In this document: positions 44,189-53,971 of the stretch, one piece after another | How positions within the stretch are numbered: position 1 is the stretch's first letter | How the letters are laid out: every line of letters starts with the position of its first letter | DNA from: an uncultured Lachnospiraceae bacterium | Lineage (GTDB): Bacteria > Bacillota > Clostridia > Lachnospirales > Lachnospiraceae | Length of the DNA: 64,000 nucleotides | Assembly: GCA_910578475.1 (NCBI GenBank) | Contig: CAJTRK010000003.1 | Location: forward strand, 62,001-126,000 | Direction of reading: 5' to 3' | Program-made: the position numbers and the translations under genes | The notes under the pieces: generated by a model | Seen by the model: the letters and a program-made list of their open reading frames with translations, nothing else | What the model was told of the DNA's origin: nothing | Databases searched by the model: none

Positions 44189-46049
44189 TTACTTTTCATC
44201 CAGACTGATTCTGATTTCTTCACCTTCGTCCGTAACCACTACTTCATGCTCTGTAATTTTTACTTCCGGCTTTCCTGTCAGCAATTCTTTTCCGTTTCGG
44301 TGGAAATCTGCCGCAGCGCTTGTCACAATCAAATGTTTTCCCGGTTTTAAATGCGCCTGTACGGCAGGTATTACTGTCAGGTTATAGAACAGATTCGTAT
44401 TGGAAAACGGAACAATCAGTTCTGCATTCTGTCCTGTTTCACTTACAATAACGCTGCTGCCCCACGGGAAATCAGCATTCAGCATATGTTCCTTCCGATG
44501 TACATCCTCCGGTTGCCCGTCCCGGCGTCAGCTGGTAACATCTTTCCTGAGGAAGGGCAAAACCGCCGTCCGCAATTTCTATTGCCTCTTCCGTTTCAAT
44601 CTGATGAATCCTTACATGCCAGTTCATACAGGGCACGATTCTGCTCTTTACGTTTACCCCATTCATCGGACTATAACTGACTGACAGGCACTTCTCATCG
44701 ATATCATAAGCGGTAAAGCCATTCCGCATACAATAACGATTTTCGCCTTCCCTGGAAAAAGCGAGCACATCATCAAACGCGCCCTGCTGCAGCGTCGTTC
44801 CTCTTGGAACGCTGATTCCGAACTGATTGGAATAAACAAATTTCTCATACTTGGGTAAATCCTGGCCGAGTTCCCCCGCACAATGCTGCCCTGTCACATA
44901 AGCCAGCACATGATGATTCTCATCATGGGTAATAAGCATTCTGGCATGTTTTAAAAGTTTCCGTTTTTCATATGGATACTCTTTTTCCTGTGCTGTCCAG
45001 AACGGATGATTCTCATTTAATCCCAGAATCAGAAACACTTTATTACACCAGTAGGGAGAACCACATCCGTTATAGTTTTCACTCATGAAAATATTCGGGT
45101 ATCCGTATCCGATGGTCAATATGCCGGTGTTATCGAAAATCGGCCGCTTCATCCAGCTTTCCAGATTCCTGAGAACCAGATTCTTCAGCACGCCATAATC
45201 CACATCGAGTTCCGCATACGCCATCGCCGCAAAAACGCTGCTGTGCGCATATCGATATGTCAGGCTTCTTCCAAATGGAATTTCTTCTCCATTATTGGCA
45301 AACCAATAAACAAAATCAGGGAAAAACAGCGTACTGCGTTCTTTCAGCACTCGGGATTTTTCCGAATCTGTCCCTTCCATCAGCTTTGCGTAAAGCAGTC
45401 CGTAATAATGAATTGCAAAAGCTACATAATAGTCAATCTGAGCAGGCTGCCCGTCAAAGTACCAGCCGTCTCCTATGTAAAAACTCTCAATCAGGCCAAA
45501 GTCTTCTTCCATCCGCTCTTCATTCCATGCAAGCCCAAGCAGACGGAATGTCATATTCGTAAGAACACGGAAATAACGCCAGTTATTTTTCGGCATGTCA
45601 TACTCATTAATCTGGTTCAGCCAGCGGTACAGGTTCCCCCTTTCCGTATCCGAAAAATCTTCCCACAAAGCTTTCTGATTGATGGCAATCGAAAAAACAA
45701 TCGCTGCGACTTCCACCATTTTCTGGTCACAATCAAAGATATCGGCCCAATACTCTTCGTCATCCGGCATCGTTCCGTGAACAAGTCCGTCTTTATACAA
45801 ATCAAGCCATTCTTCAATTTCTTTTTGCAATTCTACGGGAAGCCCTGTATTATCTGCAGACCACAACGGGCCAAGTCCCCACATAATTCTGGCAAATCCT
45901 TCCATCCTTGCCGATTTTTCCCCGTAATGCACGCCGGTGTTTCCGACATGTAAGAACGCATGATGTTTACTGTAAAATGGTTTCAACGGCCGAATCGTAC
46001 GCAGAAACAATTCTACGGCATCACATCTGTTTTTCAAAATCGTTTCCAT
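44189..46049 (-). pseudogene. DUF2264 family gene broken by a frameshift
   Basis: The first 525 codons from the ATG at 46049 encode a DUF2264 protein: YSKHHAFLHVGNTGVHYGEK, MEGFARIMWGLGPLWSADNT and DYYVAFAIHYYGLLYAKLME. The frame then runs into a stop at 44472-44474. The remaining C-terminal part (HMLNADFPWGSSVIVSETGQ and onward, to 44189) continues in the +1 frame; the two join best near 44510-44530 (…CYQLTPGR, then DGQPEDVHRKEHMLN). A one-base change there accounts for the break. DUF2264 proteins are linked to uronate-containing polysaccharide degradation. A genuine mutation or a sequencing error are both possible. Confidence 0.8.
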
Positions 46050-46101
46050 AAAAGCTCTCCATCAGTCTGATAAAAATTCTGACATATTTTATCTCTGCCA
46101 A

Positions 46102-46124
46102 TGTCATATGACCAGTATATGGCA
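46102..46124. promoter_or_regulatory. Candidate operator dyad in the divergent DUF2264/heparinase region
   Basis: TGTCATAT (46102-46109) and ATATGGCA (46117-46124) form an inverted repeat with a 7-base centre and one mismatch. It overlaps the -10 box of the minus-strand promoter, so a repressor bound here could block that gene. The regulator is not in the window. Confidence 0.45.
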
Positions 46125-46141
46125 CATATCGCATTTGTCAA
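46114..46141 (-). promoter_or_regulatory. Sigma-A promoter of the DUF2264 gene
   Basis: On the minus strand TTGACA (46141-46136), 16 bases, then TATACT (46119-46114), about 65 bases before the DUF2264 ATG. Confidence 0.6.
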
Positions 46142-46353
46142 CACAAATTGCTTTTTTGACTATTTTCTTAATCAAAAATGTACACTGTTTTTGTATTCAA
46201 ATACTATTTCTTGTTATTTTTTAGTTATCTTGTTTATTTTTAATTCATTTTTTGCACTTAGTCCATTTTCCTTTGTCCGGTATATGCTGATTTGATATTT
46301 ACTTTGCATTACCCCTCTTATATACTAAAAAGAAAAAACAGGAGAATTTGTTT

Positions 46354-48177
46354 ATGTTTTATGAAACAGCCGCCAACTTTCAGACTTCTTTCTTTCCTTT
46401 TTCCCTCTATCCCCCGATTCACGACAGAGAATCCTGGGAAGCTCTGGACGAAGACTGGAAACGGGAAACCGTAAAACTGGGAGAACGCTATCTGCATTTC
46501 TCCTATCCTTACCTGTCAGCTACGGACTTTCTGGATTTTACAAGAACCGGAAACCGCGTCCGCTATGAAGACAAATTATTCTCCAAACGCCAGGCTCTTG
46601 GCGCGCTTGTTCTCGCCGAATGCGTCGAAAACAAAGGCCGCTTTACGGACGACATTGTCAACGGAATTTATGCCATCTGCGATGAAAGCGCCTGGCAGCT
46701 CCCCGCCCATAATTCATATATTCGAGATACGCCGCAGCTGCCGCTTCCCGATACAGAAAATCCGGTTCTGGATTTATTTGCCGCTGAAACCGGCTCCGTT
46801 CTCGGCTGCACCTGTTATCTTCTGAAAACTACGCTGGAACAAATCAGCCCTTTTATTACAAAGCGCATGATGCAGGAGCTTTCTGCCAGAATCTTTACGC
46901 CGTATCTGAACCATCATTTCTGGTGGATGGGCGGCAACGGAGAATTTACCAATAACTGGACGGTCTGGTGCACCCAGAATGTCCTTCATTCCGTTTTTTT
47001 GGCGGACACCGATGAAACTCTCAGGCGTAGTGTTTTTTTGAAAGCATGTCAGAGCATTGATTATTTTCTGGAGGAATATGGCAATGACGGCTGCTGTGAT
47101 GAAGGCGCTTCTTACTACCGCCACGCGGGACTGTGCCTGTTCAATACGACAGACTTTTTAAACGCCGTAACAAACAATGCGTTCTGTCATCTGTATCAAA
47201 ACAGGAAAATCAGGAATATCGCTTCTTATATCATGAACGTACATGTAAAAGATAAATACTATGTCAATTTTGCCGACTGTTCTCCCGTTGCGGGCCGGGC
47301 CGGCGTCCGGGAATATCTTTTTGCCCGAAAAACAGAAAACAGGGATATGGCTGCCTTTGCCGCCGCCGACTACATGGCCGGTCTTCCCGGTTCTCTGACG
47401 CTGCCAAATGAAAATAACCTCTATTACAGACTGCAGAACGGTTTTACCGCCAGAGAAATCAAATCGGCTTCTCAGAATAATACAACAGCGATTGCTTATC
47501 CCGATATATATTATCCGAGCACGGGACTATTCATCGCAAGAGACGACCGCCTTCTTCTTGCCGTAAAAGCCGGAGATAATGCGGACAGCCATAATCATAA
47601 CGATACCGGCAGCTTCACGGTCTACAAAGACGGTAATCCTCTTTTCATCGACATCGGCGTGGAAAGTTATACGAAAAAAACTTTTTCACCACAGCGGTAT
47701 GATATCTGGACCATGCAGTCCGCCTACCATAACCTGCCCACCATCAATGGCTGCATGCAGCAAGACGGGGAAGCGTATTCCGCCCAAAATGTATGCTGTG
47801 AGTTTTCGGACACAGTCTGCGAAATCAGCATGGACATTGCCCGGGCTTACCCGCAGGAATGCGGCGTATCTTTTTATCGGAGAACCGCTTCTCTGATAAA
47901 AGGACAGGAAATCCTAATCCGGGACTGCTTTCCTCCGGTGAAAGACAGCGTTATTTTAAGCTTTATGACCTATGAAAAACCGGTTTATGAGAAAATGCCC
48001 GACGGATTCCTTTTTCACATAGGCACGCTTGGCACGATGCGGCTTACCGGCGGGACAACACCCGTTATAGAAGAAATACCCATTTCCGACACCCGGCTGA
48101 AGACAGCCTGGGAGCATGAAGTATACAGAATCCGGGTGGCCGCTTCCGCCACGGAAATCGAGATTCATATTTCATAA
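46354..48177 (+). CDS. Heparinase II/III-like family protein
   Basis: 607 residues, cytosolic by appearance (no signal peptide). The N-terminal two thirds form an alpha/alpha toroid with FWWMGGNGEFTNNWTVWCTQ and DGCCDEGASYYRHAGLCLF; the C-terminal beta domain includes KAGDNADSHNHNDTGSFTVY, the heparinase-type metal or catalytic segment. It probably degrades an acidic polysaccharide or its oligosaccharides. Start chosen at ATG 46354, 9 bases after GGAG; a TTG at 46348 is too close. A weak promoter TTTACT-17-TATACT (46298-46326) lies upstream. It is divergent from the decayed DUF2264/GH88 genes and is the only intact gene of that locus. Confidence 0.85.
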   Translation: MFYETAANFQTSFFPFSLYPPIHDRESWEALDEDWKRETVKLGERYLHFSYPYLSATDFLDFTRTGNRVRYEDKLFSKRQALGALVLAECVENKGRFTDDIVNGIYAICDESAWQLPAHNSYIRDTPQLPLPDTENPVLDLFAAETGSVLGCTCYLLKTTLEQISPFITKRMMQELSARIFTPYLNHHFWWMGGNGEFTNNWTVWCTQNVLHSVFLADTDETLRRSVFLKACQSIDYFLEEYGNDGCCDEGASYYRHAGLCLFNTTDFLNAVTNNAFCHLYQNRKIRNIASYIMNVHVKDKYYVNFADCSPVAGRAGVREYLFARKTENRDMAAFAAADYMAGLPGSLTLPNENNLYYRLQNGFTAREIKSASQNNTTAIAYPDIYYPSTGLFIARDDRLLLAVKAGDNADSHNHNDTGSFTVYKDGNPLFIDIGVESYTKKTFSPQRYDIWTMQSAYHNLPTINGCMQQDGEAYSAQNVCCEFSDTVCEISMDIARAYPQECGVSFYRRTASLIKGQEILIRDCFPPVKDSVILSFMTYEKPVYEKMPDGFLFHIGTLGTMRLTGGTTPVIEEIPISDTRLKTAWEHEVYRIRVAASATEIEIHIS

Positions 48178-48205
48178 AAGCCGCGAGAGAAACTTTCCCG
48201 GACAA

Positions 48206-48241
48206 AAGGAAAAGCGCAAGCCTTTCAGCTGCGCTTTTCCC
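48206..48241. terminator. Bidirectional terminator between heparinase and S41 peptidase genes
   Basis: Perfect 11-bp arms GGAAAAGCGCA (48208-48218) and TGCGCTTTTCC (48230-48240), 11-base loop; lies between the two convergent genes. Confidence 0.75.
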
Positions 48242-48270
48242 TGATTTCATAAATGATAAACCGCTTACCA

Positions 48271-49596
48271 TTATCCTATCATTTTATTCAGTTCTTTGAC
48301 AGCCGCATCCAGCTGATTATCGAATCCCTCATCATAATAGGCGTCGCCGTCAAACTCACATACGATATCCGGTTCGATGCCGATGTTATGAATATTATTT
48401 CCTTTTGGCGTATAATAGGCGCTGACCGTCAGTTTCAATGCCGTTCCGTCTGTCAGAGGCAATATCCGCTGTACAATTCCTTTGCCGAATGTTGTTGTGC
48501 CGAGTAAAATACCTTTGTCATAATCTTTAATGGCTCCGGCCAGAATTTCCGATGCGCTGGCAGAATTTCCGTTTATCAGCACAACCAACGGCATTTGTAT
48601 TTCGCTCGTACCGTCGCAGCTGTATTCTACCCGTTCCCCGGCCCGGTCTTCCGTATAGACAATCAATCCTTCCGGCAGAAGCTGCCTTGAAATATCCACA
48701 ACAGCCGAAAGGCTTCCGCCCGGATTACTCCGTAAATCGAGAATCAGTCCCGACGCCCCGGCTTTTTTAACCGCCGTCATCGCTTCTTTAAACTGATTCA
48801 CCGTTACGTCATCAAACTCTGTAATCTGAATATACCCGATATTATTTTCCAACATTTCATAATTGACTGTGGGAGACTCTATTTGTTTTCTGACTACATC
48901 CATTTCCAGATAGTCTTTTTCGCCTTCTCTGTAAATGGTAAGATGTACGGTTGTTCCTTCCTCTCCCTTGATTCTTGAGACAATTTCTGTCAAATCCAGT
49001 CCCTGCGCGGATTCTCCGTCTATTTTATAGATAATGTCATTTTCCCGCAGACCTGCATCCTGCGCCGGCGTATTCTCAATGACGCCGTTGATTTTTCCGA
49101 ATCCTGTCGTTTTATCAAGACTGATATAGGCCCCGATGCCGTAATAGATTCCCTCTGTCTCCTGCATCATCTCTTTCCACTCATCCGCCGTATAATATAC
49201 GGAATAGGGGTCTCCCAAAGATGCTACGACGCCGGCATACATCCCCTCTATCATATCGTTCGTATTGATGTCTTCTTCCTGATAATAGTACTCTCCGATT
49301 ACTTCCTCTATGGCTTCCAGTTTGGCTATTGTGTCGTCACTCACGACGTTCTCCGCCGACGCCTGTTCCGTGCTCGCCAGTTTTGCCTGCTTATGCTGCA
49401 TCATATCCCCAAACTGAATCCCGATAAAAATACAGCTTGCCGCCAGCACGCTGACGACGATTCCCGTCAGCAGACCGACGAGAAATAATCCTTTCGTCTG
49501 TTCTGGTTCCCGTTGCGGCTCATTTGGATACAATTGATTCCCTGCCCCCTGATTTATTTCATTATTACTACTATATCCATCATTATCCACAATCAT
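48271..49596 (-). CDS. S41 family C-terminal processing peptidase
   Basis: 441 residues. One N-terminal membrane helix (about 37-60) precedes an extracytoplasmic part: a PDZ domain (about 145-225, with FGKINGVIENTPAQDAGLRE) and the S41 protease domain. The catalytic Ser is in NGNSASASEILAGAI and Lys in TTFGKGIVQRILPL; GLILDLRSNPGGSLSAVVDI is the hallmark. CtpA/CtpB-type enzymes clip exported or membrane proteins. Last gene after the M23 gene of the ftsEX run. Confidence 0.94.
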   Translation of the reverse strand: MIVDNDGYSSNNEINQGAGNQLYPNEPQREPEQTKGLFLVGLLTGIVVSVLAASCIFIGIQFGDMMQHKQAKLASTEQASAENVVSDDTIAKLEAIEEVIGEYYYQEEDINTNDMIEGMYAGVVASLGDPYSVYYTADEWKEMMQETEGIYYGIGAYISLDKTTGFGKINGVIENTPAQDAGLRENDIIYKIDGESAQGLDLTEIVSRIKGEEGTTVHLTIYREGEKDYLEMDVVRKQIESPTVNYEMLENNIGYIQITEFDDVTVNQFKEAMTAVKKAGASGLILDLRSNPGGSLSAVVDISRQLLPEGLIVYTEDRAGERVEYSCDGTSEIQMPLVVLINGNSASASEILAGAIKDYDKGILLGTTTFGKGIVQRILPLTDGTALKLTVSAYYTPKGNNIHNIGIEPDIVCEFDGDAYYDEGFDNQLDAAVKELNKMIG

Positions 49597-49634
49597 TCAT
49601 CTCCATCTGCGCATAATTTAACGATTACCGACTG

Positions 49635-50843
49635 TCAGCCCAAATAATTCCAGGGGCTTACATAGCTGCCGTTCAGACGCACGCTGAAATGCAGATGCGG
49701 TCCCGTCGAACGCCCGGTACTGCCGACTGCAGCAATATTCTGTCCTTTATAAACAGAATCCCCCTTCGATACATATAATGCTGAATTGTGCATGTATATT
49801 GTATACAGACCGTTTCCATGATTAATCATAATATAATTCCCCATGGTCGAACTGTAATCGGCCGCAACCACGTCTCCATCGTATGCGGCATAAACGGGTG
49901 TTCCACTGGGCGCCGCCAGGTCAATGCCATTATGGAATTTTTCAACGCCGAGCGTCGGGTGAATACGATTCCCGTAGTCATCCGATAATCTCCGATATCC
50001 CGGACATGGATTGGCAAACATACCGCCGTCATACGACCTTGCATTGGCGTTTTCCGCCGCAAGCTTTGCCTTTTCTTCCGCAACCGCCTTTTCCAGCGCC
50101 GCGATTTCCGCATTCTCCGCGGCTATCATGTCTTCATATTCTTTGATTGCGGCTTCTTTCGTAGAAATATCTTCCGATACGGATACAATCTGCGCTTCTT
50201 TTTCCGCAATCAGCATATTGACGGACGCCTCTTCCGCCTCCACCGCAAGCTTTGCTTCGTCCAGCACTTCTTTCTGTGCTTCCAGCTCTTCTTTGCAAAG
50301 CGCTATCATCTCTCTTGTCCTGACGTATTCGTCCAGTTGTTCCCTGTCATACGCGGATAACGCCTCTATGTAATCCGCCTTATTCATCGTATCCGAAAGG
50401 CTTGTGGCGGAAAAAATAAGCTCCATATAAAGCGTATTGCCTTTTTCATACATGAATTTGATGCGCTTTTTCATCGCTGCATACTGCTCTTCCTGCTTCA
50501 CGATTGCGTCATTCAATTCCTCTGTTGTGATTTCAATTTCAAATTCTTTTTGTAAAATTAAATTATTATATTCGGCTATTTTATCCTGAATGCTGCCGAG
50601 CTGCGCATCAAGCTGTTCCACATAAGCATTCAGGTCACTCTTGGACTGCTCCAGTTCCTTTTTGACCGCCTCTATATCCGTCAGATTAGATTTCAGACCT
50701 TCGACTTCTTTTCGCGCTGAATCAATTTCCGCTTCTTTTTCCTTAATACTGTCATTCGTAACTGCTTCTGCGGTCCCTGCCGGAAAAACGAAGATAATAC
50801 CGATACATATCAGAATACCAAGCATTCTTTTTAAAATTTTCAA
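49635..50843 (-). CDS. M23 family murein hydrolase or activator with coiled coil
   Basis: About 402 residues. Signal peptide (about 1-27, FVFPAGTAEA). A long coiled coil (about 30-265; ELEQSKSDLNAYVEQLDAQL) leads to a LytM/M23 domain (about 290-400): FHNGIDLAAPSGTPVYAAYD with its His and Asp and TGPHLHFSVRLNG carry zinc ligands, so the site may be active rather than degenerate. Coiled coil plus M23 next to FtsEX matches EnvC/PcsB-like wall hydrolases controlled by FtsX. I chose TTG at 50843 after AAGGAGG with 11-base spacing, which gives a clean signal peptide; the GTG at 50882 lies before that site. Confidence 0.88.
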   Translation of the reverse strand: MKILKRMLGILICIGIIFVFPAGTAEAVTNDSIKEKEAEIDSARKEVEGLKSNLTDIEAVKKELEQSKSDLNAYVEQLDAQLGSIQDKIAEYNNLILQKEFEIEITTEELNDAIVKQEEQYAAMKKRIKFMYEKGNTLYMELIFSATSLSDTMNKADYIEALSAYDREQLDEYVRTREMIALCKEELEAQKEVLDEAKLAVEAEEASVNMLIAEKEAQIVSVSEDISTKEAAIKEYEDMIAAENAEIAALEKAVAEEKAKLAAENANARSYDGGMFANPCPGYRRLSDDYGNRIHPTLGVEKFHNGIDLAAPSGTPVYAAYDGDVVAADYSSTMGNYIMINHGNGLYTIYMHNSALYVSKGDSVYKGQNIAAVGSTGRSTGPHLHFSVRLNGSYVSPWNYLG

Positions 50844-50890
50844 TCTACGTCTTTCCTCCTTCCGTATCTGCCCCGCACTCACGTCCCAGA

Positions 50891-51787
50891 TTAAACGCGA
50901 AGATGCTTCCTTACCGTCGTAATACTTCCAAAAAATCCAATTCCCACGCCGATTCCGAGAGATATCGGAATCAATACGTTGAAAATCTGCTCCACCGTCA
51001 GGAAATTCAACAGGTGAGAAAGCATCGCGAATCTTTCCAGTATATACTCCATAACGACATTGTACAGAAGATAAATAAGCGCAAGCGGAATTGCCGCTCC
51101 AATCAGCCCAATTAACATGCCCTCAATAACGAAGGGTGAACGGACAAAGAAATCCGTCGCCCCGATATATTTCATAATATTGATTTCCTCTTTTCTGACA
51201 GAAATACCGATTGTGACCGTATTGCTAATCAAAAAGACGGATACGGCAAGCAGAATCGCGATAATGCCCACCGAAACATAAGCAATCAAAGCATTAATGC
51301 CCGTCAGTGTCGTCGCCGTCACCTCAGAGCGGTTGACCTGTCTGACACCATCCACGGATTCCAGATAAGTCACCAGTGCAGGCTGCATGGAAACATCGCT
51401 CAGATAAATCTGATAGTTGGCGGAATCCGCCAGCGGATTTTCCGTAAATCCATCCGCATACTCGCCCAGATATTCTGCTTTAAAGCTTTCCCACGCTTCC
51501 TCTGCCGATACAAAATGAACGTTGGACACCTCGGTTCTTCTTGCAATCATTTCCCCGATTTCCTGTATTCTGCTGTCCTCCAGACCTTCCTGAAAAAACA
51601 CGGTGACGGACACGCCCTGCTCCGCATTCTTTACAATGCTTTGGAAATTGCTGACGATTGCATAAAACAATCCGAACAAAAAAAGACATGCGCTAATCGT
51701 TGCAATCGAAGCAAGCGTAAACCATTTATTTCTGAAAATATTTCGAAAGCCCTGACGAAGCGTATAAAACAATGTATTAATCCTCAT
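50891..51787 (-). CDS. ftsX: Cell-division membrane protein FtsX
   Basis: 298 residues. Four membrane helices: about 21-44, 170-195, 220-245 and 262-288. A large extracytoplasmic loop lies between the first two (about 45-170), the region that contacts wall hydrolases. MRINTLFYTLRQGFRNIFRN is the family N-terminus. Overlaps ftsE by 11 bases. With FtsE it couples ATP hydrolysis to wall cutting at division. Confidence 0.95.
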   Translation of the reverse strand: MRINTLFYTLRQGFRNIFRNKWFTLASIATISACLFLFGLFYAIVSNFQSIVKNAEQGVSVTVFFQEGLEDSRIQEIGEMIARRTEVSNVHFVSAEEAWESFKAEYLGEYADGFTENPLADSANYQIYLSDVSMQPALVTYLESVDGVRQVNRSEVTATTLTGINALIAYVSVGIIAILLAVSVFLISNTVTIGISVRKEEINIMKYIGATDFFVRSPFVIEGMLIGLIGAAIPLALIYLLYNVVMEYILERFAMLSHLLNFLTVEQIFNVLIPISLGIGVGIGFFGSITTVRKHLRV

Positions 51788-52553
51788 CGATATATCCTCC
51801 CCTTTCTTCGTCGCTTACGATTACGCCCTTTTTCAGCGTGATAACTCTCTTCTGCATCGCATTGACAATTTCCCTGTTATGCGTGACAACGAGCACGGTC
51901 GTGCCGTTTTCATTTATCTGCTCTAACAGCTTCATGATTTCCCATGAATTTTTGGGGTCCAGATTACCGGTCGGCTCATCGGCGAGCAATACCGTCGGCT
52001 TGTTTACGAGCGCTCTTGCCAGTGCGACTCTTTGCTGCTCACCGCCGGAAAGCTCCTTCGGCTTCGCCTTATATTTACCCGCCAGCCCCACAATCGCAAG
52101 TATACTGGGGACGTTTTTCTTAATTTCCTTATTGGATTTCTGGATAATTCTCTGTGCAAACGCAACGTTTTCATAGACATTTCTATCCTTTAACAGACGG
52201 AAATCCTGAAAAACAATACCGATATTACGCCGGAATTTCGGTATTTTCCGATGTTTGATTTTGGCCAAATCATAGCCCATGACATTGATGCTGCCGCTTG
52301 TAATCGTGAGTTCCCGCAAAAGCAGTTTTATCAATGTAGATTTTCCCGAACCGCTGTCGCCTACAATAAAGACGAACTCTCCTCTGTTAATATGAAGGTC
52401 AACATCTTTTAACGCCGGCGCACCTGTCGAATATGCCTTACAGACTTTTGACAGCGAAATAATTTCACTGTTCTCCGATAACGGCCTTCTCCTTCTGCCC
52501 CGTGCGGGCGCAGCCGTTCTTTCTCCCCTCGCGCTTCCCTTTTTTTCTCCCAC
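51777..52553 (-). CDS. ftsE: Cell-division ATP-binding protein FtsE
   Basis: About 258 residues. Walker A GDSGSGKSTLIKLL, Q-loop FQDFRLLKDRNVYENV, signature LSGGEQQRVALARAL and Walker B TVLLADEPTGNLDP are complete. The FtsE core starts at about IISLSKVCKAYSTGAPALKD; a basic, Arg-rich 35-residue N-terminal extension is longer than usual. I chose the GTG at 52553, 7 bases after AGAGG; the GTG at 52562 overlaps that site. It follows the PucR-type regulator by 12 bases. Confidence 0.95.
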   Translation of the reverse strand: MGEKKGSARGERTAAPARGRRRRPLSENSEIISLSKVCKAYSTGAPALKDVDLHINRGEFVFIVGDSGSGKSTLIKLLLRELTITSGSINVMGYDLAKIKHRKIPKFRRNIGIVFQDFRLLKDRNVYENVAFAQRIIQKSNKEIKKNVPSILAIVGLAGKYKAKPKELSGGEQQRVALARALVNKPTVLLADEPTGNLDPKNSWEIMKLLEQINENGTTVLVVTHNREIVNAMQKRVITLKKGVIVSDEERGGYIDED

Positions 52554-52565
52554 TGTATTCACCTC

Positions 52566-53654
52566 TTAATATTCAAAGTTCTCCATGTATTTCATGTACT
52601 TAACGACCATTAACGCAATTTTGAAAGTAATCGCATCTTCAAAAACCCTCAAATCAAGTCCCGTGCTCTTCTGCAGTTTATCCAGCCGGTAGACCAGCGT
52701 GTTTCTGTGGATAAAAAGCTGTCTGGAAGTTTCCGAAACATTCAGGCTGTTTTCAAAGAATTTGTTTATCGTCGTTAAAGTTTCTTCATCGAAATCATCC
52801 GGACTTTTGCCGTCAAAAATTTCTTTGATAAACATTTTGCATAACGGAATCGGAAGCTGATAAATCAAACGCCCAATGCCCAGTTCGCTGTATGCGATGA
52901 CGTTTCTTTCACCAAAGAAAATCTTTCCGACATCCAGCGCCATTTTAGCCTCTTTATAGGAACGGCTGACTTCTTTGATTTCATTAACAATCGTACCGTA
53001 AGCGATTCTCGCATTTTTCATATGCTCTTTCTCAAGAAATGCCGCGATTCCCGCCGCCGTCCTCTCAATTTCTTTGCTGCCGTCTCCTTCCATCAGGTCC
53101 TTGACGACGATGACATTATTCTCATCCACCGCCGTGATAAAATCCTTGCTGTTGCTGCTGAAATAGGTTCTCATAATTTCCAGCACATTGCTTTCTTTGG
53201 TATTGTCCGTTTCGATAATCAACGCCACCCGCTTCGTATCCGTCTGAATATGAAGCTTCTTTGCACGGCTGTAAATATCGACAAGAAGCAGATTATCCAA
53301 AAGAAGATTCTTGATAAAATTATCTTTATCGAAACGCTCTTTATATGCTACCAACAGATTCTGAATCTGAAAAGCCGCCAGTTTGCCAATCATATAAACG
53401 TCTTCACCGATGCCGCCGGCAATCAGAATATATTCGAGCTGCTGTTCATCAAAAATCTTAAAAAACTGATAGCCCTGTAATTCCTGAGAATCCGCAGGTG
53501 ATTTGGCAAACTCCGCCACAGGTTTGCTGCATTTTTCCATTTCGTCCGCAGTCATGGCCACAACCTTTCCGTCGATGTCCATGATACAAAGTTCTACCCT
53601 TGTAATGCTCTTCAAACCTTCTATCGTATTTTGTAGAATCTGATTAGAAATCAT
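52566..53654 (-). CDS. CdaR/PucR-type transcriptional regulator
   Basis: 362 residues. N-terminal sugar-diacid-type recognition domain (MISNQILQNTIEGLKSITRV onwards), a central GGDEF-like/PucR region (about 160-280), and a C-terminal PucR helix-turn-helix with NVSETSRQLFIHRNTLVYRL. These regulators usually respond to sugar acids or related metabolites; here the gene leads the ftsEX-M23-S41 run, so its target could include that operon. I chose ATG at 53654, after GGAGGG; the frame is open for 16 codons more upstream without a site. Confidence 0.85.
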   Translation of the reverse strand: MISNQILQNTIEGLKSITRVELCIMDIDGKVVAMTADEMEKCSKPVAEFAKSPADSQELQGYQFFKIFDEQQLEYILIAGGIGEDVYMIGKLAAFQIQNLLVAYKERFDKDNFIKNLLLDNLLLVDIYSRAKKLHIQTDTKRVALIIETDNTKESNVLEIMRTYFSSNSKDFITAVDENNVIVVKDLMEGDGSKEIERTAAGIAAFLEKEHMKNARIAYGTIVNEIKEVSRSYKEAKMALDVGKIFFGERNVIAYSELGIGRLIYQLPIPLCKMFIKEIFDGKSPDDFDEETLTTINKFFENSLNVSETSRQLFIHRNTLVYRLDKLQKSTGLDLRVFEDAITFKIALMVVKYMKYMENFEY

Positions 53655-53971
53655 AGTACCCTCCCCGGTATACCCTGCGAACCCCCGCATCGTATTTAGC
53701 AATTTGTACAGTATATAAAACAGGATTTTCTATAAAATTCTGCGTTCGCTATTCATTTTAATCTATTTTAACAAAAAAATCTACCTCAAATTCTAAAATT
53801 TTTGTGTATTTTTTAAAATAACAGGTAATTTTTTCCATAAAATTCATTTATACAAACTGTACAAAAAAAATTCTTCAAATCCCCCTGTTTTCCTATGGCT
53901 TTCCAATTCCCGATATGCTATACTGGAAACAGATTTATGTATTCATTTTATGAAAAGAATGGAGGATTTAT
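53655..53971. other. AT-rich divergent intergenic region
   Basis: About 317 bases between the PucR-type gene and yjfB. Besides the yjfB promoter it holds runs of A and T but no ORF, riboswitch-like fold or repeat that I can support. Confidence 0.4.
53916..53924 (+). promoter_or_regulatory. Extended -10 promoter of yjfB
   Basis: TGC followed by TATACT (53919-53924), an extended -10 element, 48 bases before the yjfB ATG. An overlapping CCCGATAT (53909-53916) resembles a motility sigma-28 -10 box, but no good -35 (TAAA) lies 15 bases upstream, so sigma-A is favoured. Confidence 0.45.
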
